Both the position numbers and the translations under genes were made by a program. Positions 9,332-18,080 of a DNA stretch of 64,000 nucleotides are shown in pieces. The DNA is taken from NCBI GenBank assembly GCA_039908105.1, contig JAMOBI010000003.1, forward strand, positions 28,115 through 92,114, given 5' to 3'. The notes under the pieces were generated by a model, which saw only the letters and a list, made by a program, of their open reading frames with translations, was not told where the DNA came from and did not search any database. The DNA is from Magnetaquiglobus sp039908105. GTDB lineage: Bacteria; Pseudomonadota; Magnetococcia; Magnetococcales; Magnetaquicoccaceae. Each line of letters starts with the position of its first letter. Position 1 is the stretch's first letter.

Positions 9332-10497
9332 TGACAGGCATGAGTGCCGATTTGACATCTGTGCACGAACCGTATCACGCGCCCGAATGGATACCCGTGC
9401 CTGAATCCCATCTGGCGAGCGATCCGTTCACATTATCCGGATTCTCGCCAACCGCTCCCTTGCGATTGACCGGCCTGACCCGCGACGAGTTGATCCAACT
9501 TATGGTTGACTCGGGTGAAAAGCCGTATCGGGGGCAGCAGGTGTGGTCGTGGGTCTACGCCAAACTGGCCGGATCGTCCGAGGAGATGACCGACCTCTCC
9601 AAGTCGTTCCGCGTCCGTCTGGCCGAGATCATCGCCCCCTTGCGACCTCCAGTGATCTCGCATCGGGTATCCGCCGACGGCACCGAGAAGTGGCTTCTGG
9701 ACTGCGGGGATGGGGTGGCCACAGAAACGGTCTTCATCCCGGATGAGGAGCGCGGCACGGTCTGCGTCTCCTCGCAGGCCGGATGCAGCCTCGCCTGCCC
9801 TTTCTGCCGCACCGGCACCCTGCCGTTGCGCCGCAATCTGACCACTGCTGAAATCGTCGAGCAGGTGCTGTTCGTGCGCGCCACGCTGGCTGAACGCGGG
9901 ATCCGGGTCACCAACGTGGTGCTGATGGGCATGGGTGAGCCGCTGTACAATCTCGGGGCCGTCAGCCGCGCGGTCAAAATCATCATGGACAATACGGGGC
10001 TGGCGATCGGCTGTCGCAAACTGACCCTCTCCACCTCCGGGGTGGTCAACCGGATGGCGGAAGCGGGCCGCGAGCTCAACGTCAATCTGGCGATCTCGTT
10101 GCACAGCGTGCGCGATTCGGTACGCGACCAGCTGGTACCGATCAATCGCAAGTTCAATCTGGCCGCCTTGCGGCGCGCCGCATTCGCCTGGCCGATGCGC
10201 GGACGCGATCGCATCACCTGGGAGTACGTGTTGCTCGAAGGGGTCAATGACTCTTTGCAGGATGCGTGCGAACTGGTGGCCTGGCTCAAAGGTATCCCCT
10301 CCAAGGTCAACCTGTTGGCCTTCAATCCCTGGCCTGGCGCCCCCTACACCCCGACCCCGCGCGAGCAGATCCTCCGGTTCCAGGAGGTGGTGGCCAATGC
10401 TGGATTGGTGACGATCATTCGTGACAGTCGCGGTGCGGATGTGGGGGCCGCTTGCGGTCAACTGGCCGGCATGGCGGGCGAGGTGGAAAAGACATAA
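9331..10497 (+). CDS. rlmN: 23S rRNA/tRNA adenine-C2 methyltransferase RlmN
   Basis: Radical-SAM enzyme that methylates A2503 of 23S rRNA and A37 of some tRNAs. The 388-aa protein has the CxxxCxxC cluster-binding motif at Cys152, Cys156 and Cys159 (CSLACPFC), the GMGEPL motif and the SLHSVRD stretch. The N-terminal 40 or so residues before the LTGLTRDEL region are longer than in most homologues, so the ATG at 9340 is an alternative start. It follows ndk with a one-base overlap; repeat R3 lies downstream. Confidence 0.94.
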   Translation: MTGMSADLTSVHEPYHAPEWIPVPESHLASDPFTLSGFSPTAPLRLTGLTRDELIQLMVDSGEKPYRGQQVWSWVYAKLAGSSEEMTDLSKSFRVRLAEIIAPLRPPVISHRVSADGTEKWLLDCGDGVATETVFIPDEERGTVCVSSQAGCSLACPFCRTGTLPLRRNLTTAEIVEQVLFVRATLAERGIRVTNVVLMGMGEPLYNLGAVSRAVKIIMDNTGLAIGCRKLTLSTSGVVNRMAEAGRELNVNLAISLHSVRDSVRDQLVPINRKFNLAALRRAAFAWPMRGRDRITWEYVLLEGVNDSLQDACELVAWLKGIPSKVNLLAFNPWPGAPYTPTPREQILRFQEVVANAGLVTIIRDSRGADVGAACGQLAGMAGEVEKT

Positions 10498-10534
10498 AGA
10501 ATGAAGAGAAAGAACGCCATGCTCGCAATGGCGC

Positions 10535-10790
10535 TTAAACCGCAACCATCACGGGATGCGTAGTTCCATTAATAGGGGTCCAGGGGGATTATCCCCCTGG
10601 TGGGATCCAAGGGCAAAGCCCTTGGGACTTTGTTTTTGACTTTAGCGCGCTGCCTTGCAAAAAACTACGCATCCCAAAGCAGGTGCGGTTTGAGGTCAAA
10701 AGCAAAACCCTGGGAGAGGAATCTCCCAGACCCTCTCTTTTTTTCACCAGTAAAACTACACATTACAAGCTGGGTGCTGTTTAAAACCTC
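10535..10790. repeat. Dispersed hairpin repeat, composite copy R3
   Basis: Composite copy between the convergent rlmN and TonB-receptor genes. The left half holds the palindromes CCAGGGGGATTATCCCCCTGG and AAGGGCAAAGCCCTT; these also occur in R7 and, inverted, in R4. An internal terminal repeat follows (10657-10692), then the reverse-oriented CTGGGAGAGGAATCTCCCAG module. H1 and H2 are missing, as if deleted by recombination. The right terminal repeat overlaps the receptor gene and supplies its TAA stop (TTTTAAACAGCACC on the minus strand). Confidence 0.8.
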
Positions 10791-12778
10791 GCTGTCGCCC
10801 CCACGATGAAACGACGGCCAGAAGAGGGGTAATAAACCCTTTCATCGCCGATGATAAAATCCTTGATACCGATCACCCCATACTCCGCATACTCCTTGCC
10901 GAGCAGATTGGTGATGCTCAACCACCCGCCGATGCCCGACGACCATTGATGCCGAACCGTGGCATCCAAGACCGCATATCCGGAAAGTTCCCCAAAGCGG
11001 TTTGCAAAGTCGCTGATGAACGGACGGGGACCGACGAACCGTTCGATCAGCTCCAGCGTCGTTGCCTCGGTCGGGAAATATTTCACGCTCGCGCCACCCT
11101 TCCAAGTGGGAACGCCCGGAAATCGTTTGCCAGTTTGGGGGCCGTCTTGAATCTCGGCGTGCGTCCAGCTGGCATGCACGGATAAGGCCCACTGCTCGGA
11201 CTGTTTGGCCAACTGCATCTCCACGCCATCGCGGCGAACCGTGCCATCCAGATTGATGTTGGAAAATCGCATCGGATCGTAGTAGATCTCATCCTGGGTA
11301 TCGATGCGAAACAGACTCGTCTCGATGCGAAAAGCCGGGGTCACGAGATGACTCCAACCCCATTGGTACTCGGTTGAGCGTTGCGGATGCAACCGGGTGA
11401 TCTGCGCCGGTCCGGGAGGAAAATAGAAGTACATTTCATCCAGCAACGGATAGCGGAAGCTGGAGGAGAAATTGGCAAAAATCCGGTCGCGCCCGTTGAG
11501 ATCATGCGAAACACCCAATGACCAGGCGCTCTTGTGCATCTTCAGCGACTCCGGACCGGAGTCCGAGTTGAAATCATAGTGTCCGCGATCGGTACGCACC
11601 CCTTGCGTCAGATGCCAGCGATCGGACAGATGCACTTCATTGTGCAGATATCCGCCCAGCGTGCTTTTCTCCAATCTGGTGTCCCACATCTTGCCCAACA
11701 GGATGGCATCCGTGATTGTCTCCTCATCGGTTTGGTAATCCAGACCGAGGGTCAAACGATCCAAGACAGCGCCTGATGAACGCTCCAGTCGCATCTTGGG
11801 AGCCACTGAATAGACGGTGAGATCGGCGTGACGGCTGAATCCCCAAGAGCGGGTGTCGCTCACCAGGGCGCGGTCGCGCCAGGCGAGATCCAGGGTGAAA
11901 CGATCCTGCCCACTCAACCATATTTCCGGTGTCAGATGTACATAGGAGTCCTCCACACGGGCTGAGTCATCCGGTCTTGTCGTGGCGCGCCGGGTTAACC
12001 CTTTGGCAAAATCGCTCTCTGCCAGATCTCCCGGCTGACGGGCGGTGTCGTGCTGGACACCGGCATTCAACTGCACAGCCCACTTCTCGCTGCCTTGATA
12101 GCGCAGCTTGATCCCGCCGTCGCGGGCATCCAGGTCGCTGTTGTCGCGAAAGCCATCCTCGTTTTTGATCCCGACACTCAAGGAGTAGGAGAGACGGCGG
12201 TCACTCCCCTCGTATGCCAGGCGACTGCTGGCCAGACCATAACTGCCGGCTTCCACCCGCATCTCGGCAAGCGAAGCGGATCCACCCGAGCGGGTCAGGA
12301 TGTTGATCACCCCGCCTGAGGCATTGTCGCCATACAGCACCCCGCCCGATCCACCCCGGAGGATTTCGATCCGCTCAACCCGGGACAAGGGGATCTGCAA
12401 CCAGTCCACCCCTCCCAGATCGGCCTGGTTTAAGCGTCTCCCATCGACCAGCACCAGGGTGTTGGCCGCCGCACTCTCGCCGAAACCACGCAAATCGACG
12501 TTGAAATAACGGCCATTGCCGCCGAAATCGGCCACATGCACCCCCGCCACGCTGCGCAACAGATCGGGAATCGAAGTGGCATGACTCTCCTCGATCTGCT
12601 CGCGAGTGAGGGTGGTGACGTGCGCCGGAACCGTCTCCCGCTTGACCGGAAAACGGGTTGCGGTCACCACCGTCTCCTCGATTCGAGGCATCGGCGATGG
12701 ACCGGTTTCCACGGCATGGGCATCCATAAAAAGGGAAAAAAACAGGCACGACAGGGATAAACAGGGAATCCGGCGCAC
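10781..12778 (-). CDS. TonB-dependent outer-membrane receptor, BtuB-like
   Basis: A 665-aa outer-membrane transporter: signal peptide (RRIPCLSLSCLFFSLF..AHA), a TonB-box-like ETVVTATR segment, a plug domain (about 30-150, with LRGGSGGVLYGDNASGGVINI) and a C-terminal beta-barrel ending in an aromatic residue (GATARF). I place the start at a GTG preceded by GGGAGG with 7-nt spacing, which also gives a clean signal peptide; an upstream ATG at 12820 would add 14 residues. The cobalamin riboswitch 185 nt upstream indicates B12-controlled expression, so corrinoid uptake is the likely role. The stop codon lies inside repeat R3. Confidence 0.88.
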   Translation of the reverse strand: MRRIPCLSLSCLFFSLFMDAHAVETGPSPMPRIEETVVTATRFPVKRETVPAHVTTLTREQIEESHATSIPDLLRSVAGVHVADFGGNGRYFNVDLRGFGESAAANTLVLVDGRRLNQADLGGVDWLQIPLSRVERIEILRGGSGGVLYGDNASGGVINILTRSGGSASLAEMRVEAGSYGLASSRLAYEGSDRRLSYSLSVGIKNEDGFRDNSDLDARDGGIKLRYQGSEKWAVQLNAGVQHDTARQPGDLAESDFAKGLTRRATTRPDDSARVEDSYVHLTPEIWLSGQDRFTLDLAWRDRALVSDTRSWGFSRHADLTVYSVAPKMRLERSSGAVLDRLTLGLDYQTDEETITDAILLGKMWDTRLEKSTLGGYLHNEVHLSDRWHLTQGVRTDRGHYDFNSDSGPESLKMHKSAWSLGVSHDLNGRDRIFANFSSSFRYPLLDEMYFYFPPGPAQITRLHPQRSTEYQWGWSHLVTPAFRIETSLFRIDTQDEIYYDPMRFSNINLDGTVRRDGVEMQLAKQSEQWALSVHASWTHAEIQDGPQTGKRFPGVPTWKGGASVKYFPTEATTLELIERFVGPRPFISDFANRFGELSGYAVLDATVRHQWSSGIGGWLSITNLLGKEYAEYGVIGIKDFIIGDERVYYPSSGRRFIVGATARF

Positions 12779-12962
12779 AGGAACACCTCCCAGGCACTGT
12801 TTCTCGAAGCTCTCCCGCATTCGAGAAGAATGGTGTCAGGCGTCTACGCAGAAATTTCAAGGGGGGAGAAAAAACAGCAAACCGCCAGGAAAAACCGTCT
12901 TTAAGAATCGCTGACGAGGCTCTTCCAAGCCGCCGCCCCGCGCGACGCGACTTAAAAAAACA

Positions 12963-13168
12963 CCTCAAGGCCGGTCTCCGGGCTGACGAGCGCTCCGGGT
13001 TGAACCCGGAATCCAACGAAAAACACCTTCCCACCCTATCGGGCAGTGGCATCAACTTTTTCGTCTTGACTCGATCACCGTTGCGGGGGCAGCGCCGGAT
13101 TTGAAGAGGGGATCTTCCACCGGACTTCCCGTTTCACTCCCCATCTGAAAGGGGAGAACCTTGCGGCA
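12963..13168 (-). promoter_or_regulatory. Cobalamin riboswitch
   Basis: Read on the minus strand, the region shows the 5' elements AAGGTTCTCCCC and AAACGGGAAGTCCGGTGGAA, then the B12 box GGCGCTGCCCCCGCAACGGTGA, and near the 3' end GTCAGCCCGGAGACCGGCC, the other strongly conserved aptamer block. It ends about 185 nt before the receptor start. By analogy with btuB leaders, adenosylcobalamin binding should reduce receptor expression. The remaining leader up to the GTG start has no other clear feature. Confidence 0.93.
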
Positions 13169-13267
13169 TGCCAATGACGATAGAGAGGGGGGCGGTTGGG
13201 TGTCAAGGAGAAACCTTGCAGGCTGGGGGAGAATCCCCGCACCCCCATCCGTGGAACTTAAATGAGG

Positions 13268-13525
13268 ATTAAACCGCACCTGTTTTGGGATGCGTAGTTT
13301 TTTGCAAGGCTGCGTGCAAGATGTGAGCGTCGTTTCCAAAAAGCGGAAACGAGCTCACGAAGGCCGCGCGCGGCGCATTTTTCGCAAAAAACGCTTCTTG
13401 AGAAGAGCGCGCTAAAGTCAAAAACAAAGTCCCAAGGGCTTCGCCCTTGGATCCCACCAGAGGGGATAATCCCCCTGGACCCCTATTAATGGAACTACGC
13501 ATCCCGTGATGGTTGCGGTTTAGTC
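13268..13525 (-). repeat. Dispersed hairpin repeat, copy R4
   Basis: Reverse-oriented copy upstream of the riboswitch. It starts with the terminal repeat AAACCGCACCTGTTTTGGGATG. H2 (about 13323-13358) has arms GTGAGC(G)TCGTTTCC with one bulge; H1 has lost most of one arm. The far half repeats, inverted, the CCAGGGGGATAATCCCC-type and AAGGGCTTCGCCCTT hairpins of R3, so the receptor-riboswitch unit is bracketed by inverted copies. Confidence 0.85.
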
Positions 13526-13530
13526 ATCAT

Positions 13531-13558
13531 AAAAAATAATCCGGTTCGCAAGAACCGG
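13531..13558 (-). terminator. Rho-independent terminator of the DAC-like gene
   Basis: Perfect 7-bp stem CCGGTTC/GAACCGG with a 4-nt loop (GCAA on the plus strand), followed on the minus strand by ATTATTTTTT. It lies about 70 nt past the stop of the DAC-like gene. On the plus strand the stem is followed by TTTACTTTTTGG, so it may work in both directions. Confidence 0.75.
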
Positions 13559-13626
13559 TTTACTTTTTGGTGCCTATTATTGGGAATCTTGACAACCGGT
13601 ACATGGGTGGTGGGAGTGCTGGTCGA

Positions 13627-14853
13627 TCAATATTTGCCCAGGCAGTCGGGCCACCAGTGGATGACATGATCATCCTTTTTCGTCAACCCGCTGATCGGTC
13701 CATCCTGGGAAATGACAAAGGCGGCGGAACCGGGATAGTGACCAACGAAATTGACTGTGGCGTTGTGGCGGGTGCCATAACGGGAAAAGAGTTCGTCGCG
13801 ATCCAGATGCTGTGCCTTGTTGTTCTTCCAATAGATAATCCGCTCCTGCCAGATGGGGGCAGAAAGAAAAGCCCCAAAGGAGAGTGGACGCAACCGGTCA
13901 GAAATGATCAGCGCGCCATCCACGCAGGTCATCTGCGCGAGCATTTCGGCATGTTCAATCACCTTGCGTTTGCACTCCAGAACCGTTTCGCCGATGATGC
14001 AAATGGTCGCGAGTGATGAGCACTCAGCGGCATCCTTGCGGAACAGTTCCTGTTGATACTCGACATCGCACAAGTCACCGATCAGCGAGGCGCCATCCGG
14101 ACTCTCGGTCAAGTTGTGTTTGGGGATGATGCAGTGTGACTCGGAATCGATGAAGTCGGATGGCAGCCAGACGATGATGCCGCCATGACCGCGCCGATCG
14201 GTCTCCATGAGCAAATAATCGATGAAATCCCGATAGGTATGCCAGTATTTCATGCCGAGTTTCTGAAACTCCGGATGCCGCTTCACCACTTCCAGAAAAC
14301 GCCACCCCATCAATCCGGAAGTAAAATGATTATGAACCGGTTCGAGAAAACGTCCCGATTTGAAGCGGGCGATCAGATCATCCCCCTGATAGATTGACAG
14401 CGAACCGGTTCGCTTGGTTATGATCGCCAACGAATTGGGTGCGGGCTGCTCCAAAGGCAGGGCATCGAACCGATTGCGTCCCCGATGGGTCGTGAAGATG
14501 GCACTCCAGATCTCCAGTGCAGCCGGTTCCTCCTCGCTGCCCCACACTGCCAGAACCGTGGTATCCGGATCGAATGCCGGCGCGAGTTTCACCAGCGTAT
14601 CAACGGTCAACGGCTGTTTGGGACTCATCTTCAAAACGATGCTCTCCCCAGCACGCCCTTTATCCGGCAACAAAGCCGGATCGGTCAAGGAGACGCCAAC
14701 GCGCACCGGACGATCTTCGTTGCGCTTAAGCCCGGCAAGAAAAACCATCTCCATGATGGTCCTCACCTGCTGAAACAGTACCGGATCCTCCAGCGCGCCG
14801 GATTCCCGCTTCCAGAGCGCAATGATCTCCTCAATGATAACCGGATCGAACAC
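13627..14853 (-). CDS. DAC-like protein with degenerate diadenylate-cyclase domain
   Basis: A 408-aa soluble protein. The C-terminal 120 residues resemble the diadenylate cyclase (DisA_N/DAC) fold: a DGA motif at 312-314 (TCVDGALIISD) and a GTRHNAT element at 360-366 in place of the usual GTRHRAA, followed by FVISQDG where active enzymes have a VVSEE-type strand. The N-terminal 280 residues fit the sensor-type region of DACNV-like proteins and have no transmembrane segment. The changed RHR and SE positions suggest a non-catalytic nucleotide sensor; this is inference. The gene stands alone and ends at a strong terminator. Confidence 0.55.
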   Translation of the reverse strand: MFDPVIIEEIIALWKRESGALEDPVLFQQVRTIMEMVFLAGLKRNEDRPVRVGVSLTDPALLPDKGRAGESIVLKMSPKQPLTVDTLVKLAPAFDPDTTVLAVWGSEEEPAALEIWSAIFTTHRGRNRFDALPLEQPAPNSLAIITKRTGSLSIYQGDDLIARFKSGRFLEPVHNHFTSGLMGWRFLEVVKRHPEFQKLGMKYWHTYRDFIDYLLMETDRRGHGGIIVWLPSDFIDSESHCIIPKHNLTESPDGASLIGDLCDVEYQQELFRKDAAECSSLATICIIGETVLECKRKVIEHAEMLAQMTCVDGALIISDRLRPLSFGAFLSAPIWQERIIYWKNNKAQHLDRDELFSRYGTRHNATVNFVGHYPGSAAFVISQDGPISGLTKKDDHVIHWWPDCLGKY

Positions 14854-15044
14854 GGTTCCAACCTCCCCTCAACCGCACCAAACTCCCGTTACTCTGGCCT
14901 GACAAGTGAACCACCAGCGATGTACAATCGCCTATTTGCATGCCGCATGCAAGATCATGTGATTTTTTCTTGCAAACCGCTTTCGGATCCGCCGCGCAAA
15001 GAAAGATCCTCACAACGGGTTTATCTCTTTACAGAGGTCAACAG

Positions 15045-15292
15045 AACTGATTTGAGAGCTTGGAAGTTTCTCTTTATTGATAAAAAAAAGAGAGGGTCTG
15101 GGAGATTCCTCTCCCAGGGTTTTGCTTTTGACTTTGGCGCGCTCTTAAAAGAAGCATCTTTCGCGTTTTTTGCGAAAAATGCGCCACGCGCCGCCTTCGC
15201 GGGAGTCGTTTTTTGCTTTTTGGAAACGACTCCCGCATCTTGCACTCGAGCCTTGCGAAAAACTACGCATCCCAAAATGGGTGCGATTTAAT
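15045..15292 (+). repeat. Dispersed hairpin repeat, copy R5
   Basis: Copy between the DAC-like gene's 5' side and the ABC ATPase gene's 3' end. It contains GAGGGTCTGGGAGATTCCTCTCCCAG plus a T-rich tract, H1 (15154-15182, one mismatch) and H2 (15217-15254: arms GCGGGAGTCGTTT/AAACGACTCCCGC). The right terminal repeat ACTACGCATCCCAAAATGGGTGCGATTTAA stops one base from the ATPase stop codon. The remaining upstream DNA (14854-15044) shows no gene. Confidence 0.85.
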
Positions 15293-16063
15293 TCATATCG
15301 CCACCCAAAACCGCTGACCACCCGCATCGACGACCCGCAGAGGATGACCGAAAAGCCGGGTCAACCGCTCCGGTTGCAGCATGGCCTCATCCGTTCCCTG
15401 TTCACTCCCTCCGTTGCCGGCAAGCAGCAGAATATGGTCACAAAAGCGGGCGGCCAGATGAATATCGTGAGTCACCAACACCATTGTCCCCTCTGTTTGC
15501 CTGACCCGTCCGGCAAACAATTTCAACAGGGCGATCTGATGTCCCAAATCCAGATGGTTGGTCGGTTCATCGAGAAGAAAAACGCGCGGGGCCTGGAGCA
15601 GCAAGGTGACCGCCTCCATGCGGCGGCGCTCCCCACCCGACAAACTCTCCACCGGACGAGTTGCCAACGCCTCCAGACCGGTGGTACGCAACGCCTCCCA
15701 TGCCATCTCCTCATCAACCCGACCATGAGCGGTCCAGAACCCCAGATGTGGATAGCGACCCGCCAGTACGGTCTCGAGTACGGTTGTTGGGAACGGGTAG
15801 TCGACCTGTTGAAAAAGAATGCCAACCCCACGCGCAATGGCCCGTCGACTCAACCGCGCCATCGGCACTCCTTCGATGAACACCTCGCCCGCATCTGGAC
15901 GACGCAATCCAGCCAGCGCATGCAACAGAGTCGTTTTCCCGGCACCATTTGGCCCGAGTATCGCCCAGCACTCTCCAGCTCGCAACTGCCAATTCAAATC
16001 GCCGCACAACTCCCGTCCCTTGTAACCCAACCGCAAGCCTCGCGTTTCCAGAATCGGAGTCAC
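15293..16063 (-). CDS. ABC transporter ATP-binding protein, FecE/BtuD type
   Basis: A 256-aa ATPase with Walker A GPNGAGKTT (37-45), Q-loop FQQVDYP (84-90), signature LSGGE (141-145), Walker B VFLLDE (161-166) and the switch histidine in VTHD. Best fit is the iron-siderophore/haem/cobalamin class that partners FecCD permeases. It starts in a 4-nt ATGA overlap with the permease gene upstream, so the two form one transporter. No substrate-binding protein is encoded next to them. With a B12-riboswitched receptor nearby, corrinoid import is plausible, but iron chelates cannot be excluded. Confidence 0.88.
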   Translation of the reverse strand: MTPILETRGLRLGYKGRELCGDLNWQLRAGECWAILGPNGAGKTTLLHALAGLRRPDAGEVFIEGVPMARLSRRAIARGVGILFQQVDYPFPTTVLETVLAGRYPHLGFWTAHGRVDEEMAWEALRTTGLEALATRPVESLSGGERRRMEAVTLLLQAPRVFLLDEPTNHLDLGHQIALLKLFAGRVRQTEGTMVLVTHDIHLAARFCDHILLLAGNGGSEQGTDEAMLQPERLTRLFGHPLRVVDAGGQRFWVAI

Positions 16064-17088
16064 CGGACGACGCTCCGGCGCAACAACCAGATAAACAGCG
16101 GGACGCCAAGTAGCGCAGTCAGAATCCCGGCAGGCATCTGCTGCGGGGCAATCAGTGTGCGAGCCAAAAGATCGGCCAACGTCAGCAGCGCTCCACCCAG
16201 CAGAACAGCCGCCGGCAACAGAAAACGGTGATCGCTACAGCCGGCCAAACGCAGCAGGTGCGGGGTAACCAGACCAATGAAACCAATGCTTCCAACCGCA
16301 GAGACCGCCGCTGCCGCAGCCAATGAAGCAACCAGATAGAGAAACAATTGCAGCGGCATCACCGCCACACCCAGGCTTGCAGCCCGCAAGGTGCCGCTGG
16401 CCAACAGATTCATCGATCGGGCCAGCGGCCAGGTCATGGCCAACAGAAACAATAAGATCACGACAAGGGGCGTCGCATCGCCGCCACGCCCCAGATCGCC
16501 CATCAGCCAGAACAGCGCGCCGCGCAACCGCTCATCCGGCAGCAAATACAACAAAAAACTCACTCCCGCGCCCCACCCCGAAGCAACCACCACCCCGGTC
16601 AGCAACAAACGCGATCCACCCTCCCAACCACCCGCTCCTCCGGCAAACCACAACACGGTCAGCATCGACAACACCGCACCCAGCCAAGCGCCGCCATCCA
16701 CCCATACCCCGGAAGCACCGAAAGCCAACGCCAGAATCGCCCCGAATGCCGCCCCTCCCGACACTCCCAGAACATACGGATCGGCCAGAGGATTGCGCAT
16801 CAACACCTGCATCAATACTCCAGACAGAGCCAGAAGCCCGCCCACGGCCATGGCTCCCGCCACCCTCGGCAGCCGCAGCTCGAAGATCACCTGTCCAAAA
16901 AGTGGATCATTCGTCCCGCCAACAAGAAGCGCCCAAAGGGCCGACACACCGCCGCCCAGGCTGCCATGTGACAATGCCGCCACAAACACCAAGCCGGACC
17001 CAAGTAACAACAACGCCAGCAGGGTCACCCGACCCTGCTGGCGTACCTGAGTCAATACATATGCCGGTTTATGCTTTAGAGAACTCAT
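16060..17088 (-). CDS. FecCD-family ABC transporter permease
   Basis: A 342-aa polytopic inner-membrane permease with about nine hydrophobic segments and the FecCD hallmarks GGLLALSGVLMQVLMRNPLADPYVLGVSGGAAFG and GFIGLVTPHLLR. I chose the ATG at 17088 (MSSLKHKPAY); longer readings add an Arg/Cys-rich stretch that is only the other frame of the upstream gene. The start overlaps the end of the cNMP-binding response-regulator gene by 20 nt, and the end overlaps the ATPase gene by 4 nt, so the transporter looks like the end of a long operon. Confidence 0.88.
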   Translation of the reverse strand: MSSLKHKPAYVLTQVRQQGRVTLLALLLLGSGLVFVAALSHGSLGGGVSALWALLVGGTNDPLFGQVIFELRLPRVAGAMAVGGLLALSGVLMQVLMRNPLADPYVLGVSGGAAFGAILALAFGASGVWVDGGAWLGAVLSMLTVLWFAGGAGGWEGGSRLLLTGVVVASGWGAGVSFLLYLLPDERLRGALFWLMGDLGRGGDATPLVVILLFLLAMTWPLARSMNLLASGTLRAASLGVAVMPLQLFLYLVASLAAAAAVSAVGSIGFIGLVTPHLLRLAGCSDHRFLLPAAVLLGGALLTLADLLARTLIAPQQMPAGILTALLGVPLFIWLLRRSVVR

Positions 17089-18076
17089 TATGCGGCACGA
17101 TGCAGCGATGCAGCCAGTCGCGCAGCAACACGGCGTACTTGTTGCCATTCTCCTCCTTGTGGGTCTCGATCTCTTCCATCGCCTCCTTGTACATCTTGTG
17201 ACGCGACAACGCATGTTGAATGGCGCGCACCAGGGTACGACGATTGACCTGCCCTTTGATCAGATAGTCCTGCGCCCCATCCTCCACCGCCTTGATCGCC
17301 TGGTCATCATCGTCCATGCCGGTGAACACGATAATCGGCGTGTCGAAGGCCATGGCCTGCATGCGCACGAAGGTCTGCTCGTACCCCTGGCTGTCGCTTA
17401 AGTTCAGATCGAGCAGGAGCAGATCGTACTTGTCCTGTCCGAGCCGCTGTTCGGCCTCCTGGAACGAGGCGGCATGGGTCAACTTGTAGATCGGCGGCGC
17501 ATTCGGATCCTCGCGCTTCTCCACCGAATTGGCCAGCCACGCCTGAATAACCTCGAAGAACTCCACCTCATCCTCGACAATCAGGAAATGGTAACAGACG
17601 CTGAAATCGTGCACATTCGGCAATTTGCGACACGGTGAGAGCTGATCGCCCTTGGATTTTTTCTCGATCTTGCCGGAGGTTGCCGATTTCTTGCCTTTGT
17701 CGCCACTCTTGGTCGATCCGTGTTCCAGATCGAACAACCGCTGCGACAGATGACGAATCAAGCGAAAGGCGATCGAAGGATCCTGATGCATCCGCGCAAC
17801 GAACATCTTCTCGTCGATTCCCAGGATATAGGAGTCCTCCATCGCCCTGGCGGTCGCGAATCGCTCATGATTGGCCGTAAAGGCCGAAGCGATGCCGAAG
17901 ATCTCGCCGTCGCCGATCTCCACACGCATGCTCTTGCCCGCCGAAGAGTCACGGGTCAGTTCCACCCGGCCTTTGCGAACCATAAAAAATTTGTCGGACA
18001 GCTCCCCCTGCCGAAAGATGATCTCCCCCCGCTTGTAGAGCCTGCCCAGCTCCCGGATATCATCATGCGCGAACAT
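17069..18076 (-). CDS. cNMP-binding domain/response-regulator protein
   Basis: A 335-aa two-domain signalling protein with no DNA-binding domain. Residues 5-118 form a cyclic-nucleotide-binding (CAP_ED) domain (GEIIFRQGELSDKFFMVRKG, then EIFG); a Lys/Ser-rich linker follows (120-148), and residues 162-290 form a CheY-like receiver with acidic EDE (168-170), phospho-acceptor Asp223 and Lys274. The ATG at 18076 has GGGAG upstream and lies just after the stop of the kinase gene. It probably receives phosphate from the kinases encoded upstream. Its output is unknown. Confidence 0.82.
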   Translation of the reverse strand: MFAHDDIRELGRLYKRGEIIFRQGELSDKFFMVRKGRVELTRDSSAGKSMRVEIGDGEIFGIASAFTANHERFATARAMEDSYILGIDEKMFVARMHQDPSIAFRLIRHLSQRLFDLEHGSTKSGDKGKKSATSGKIEKKSKGDQLSPCRKLPNVHDFSVCYHFLIVEDEVEFFEVIQAWLANSVEKREDPNAPPIYKLTHAASFQEAEQRLGQDKYDLLLLDLNLSDSQGYEQTFVRMQAMAFDTPIIVFTGMDDDDQAIKAVEDGAQDYLIKGQVNRRTLVRAIQHALSRHKMYKEAMEEIETHKEENGNKYAVLLRDWLHRCIVPHNEFSKA

Positions 18077-18080
18077 CTCA

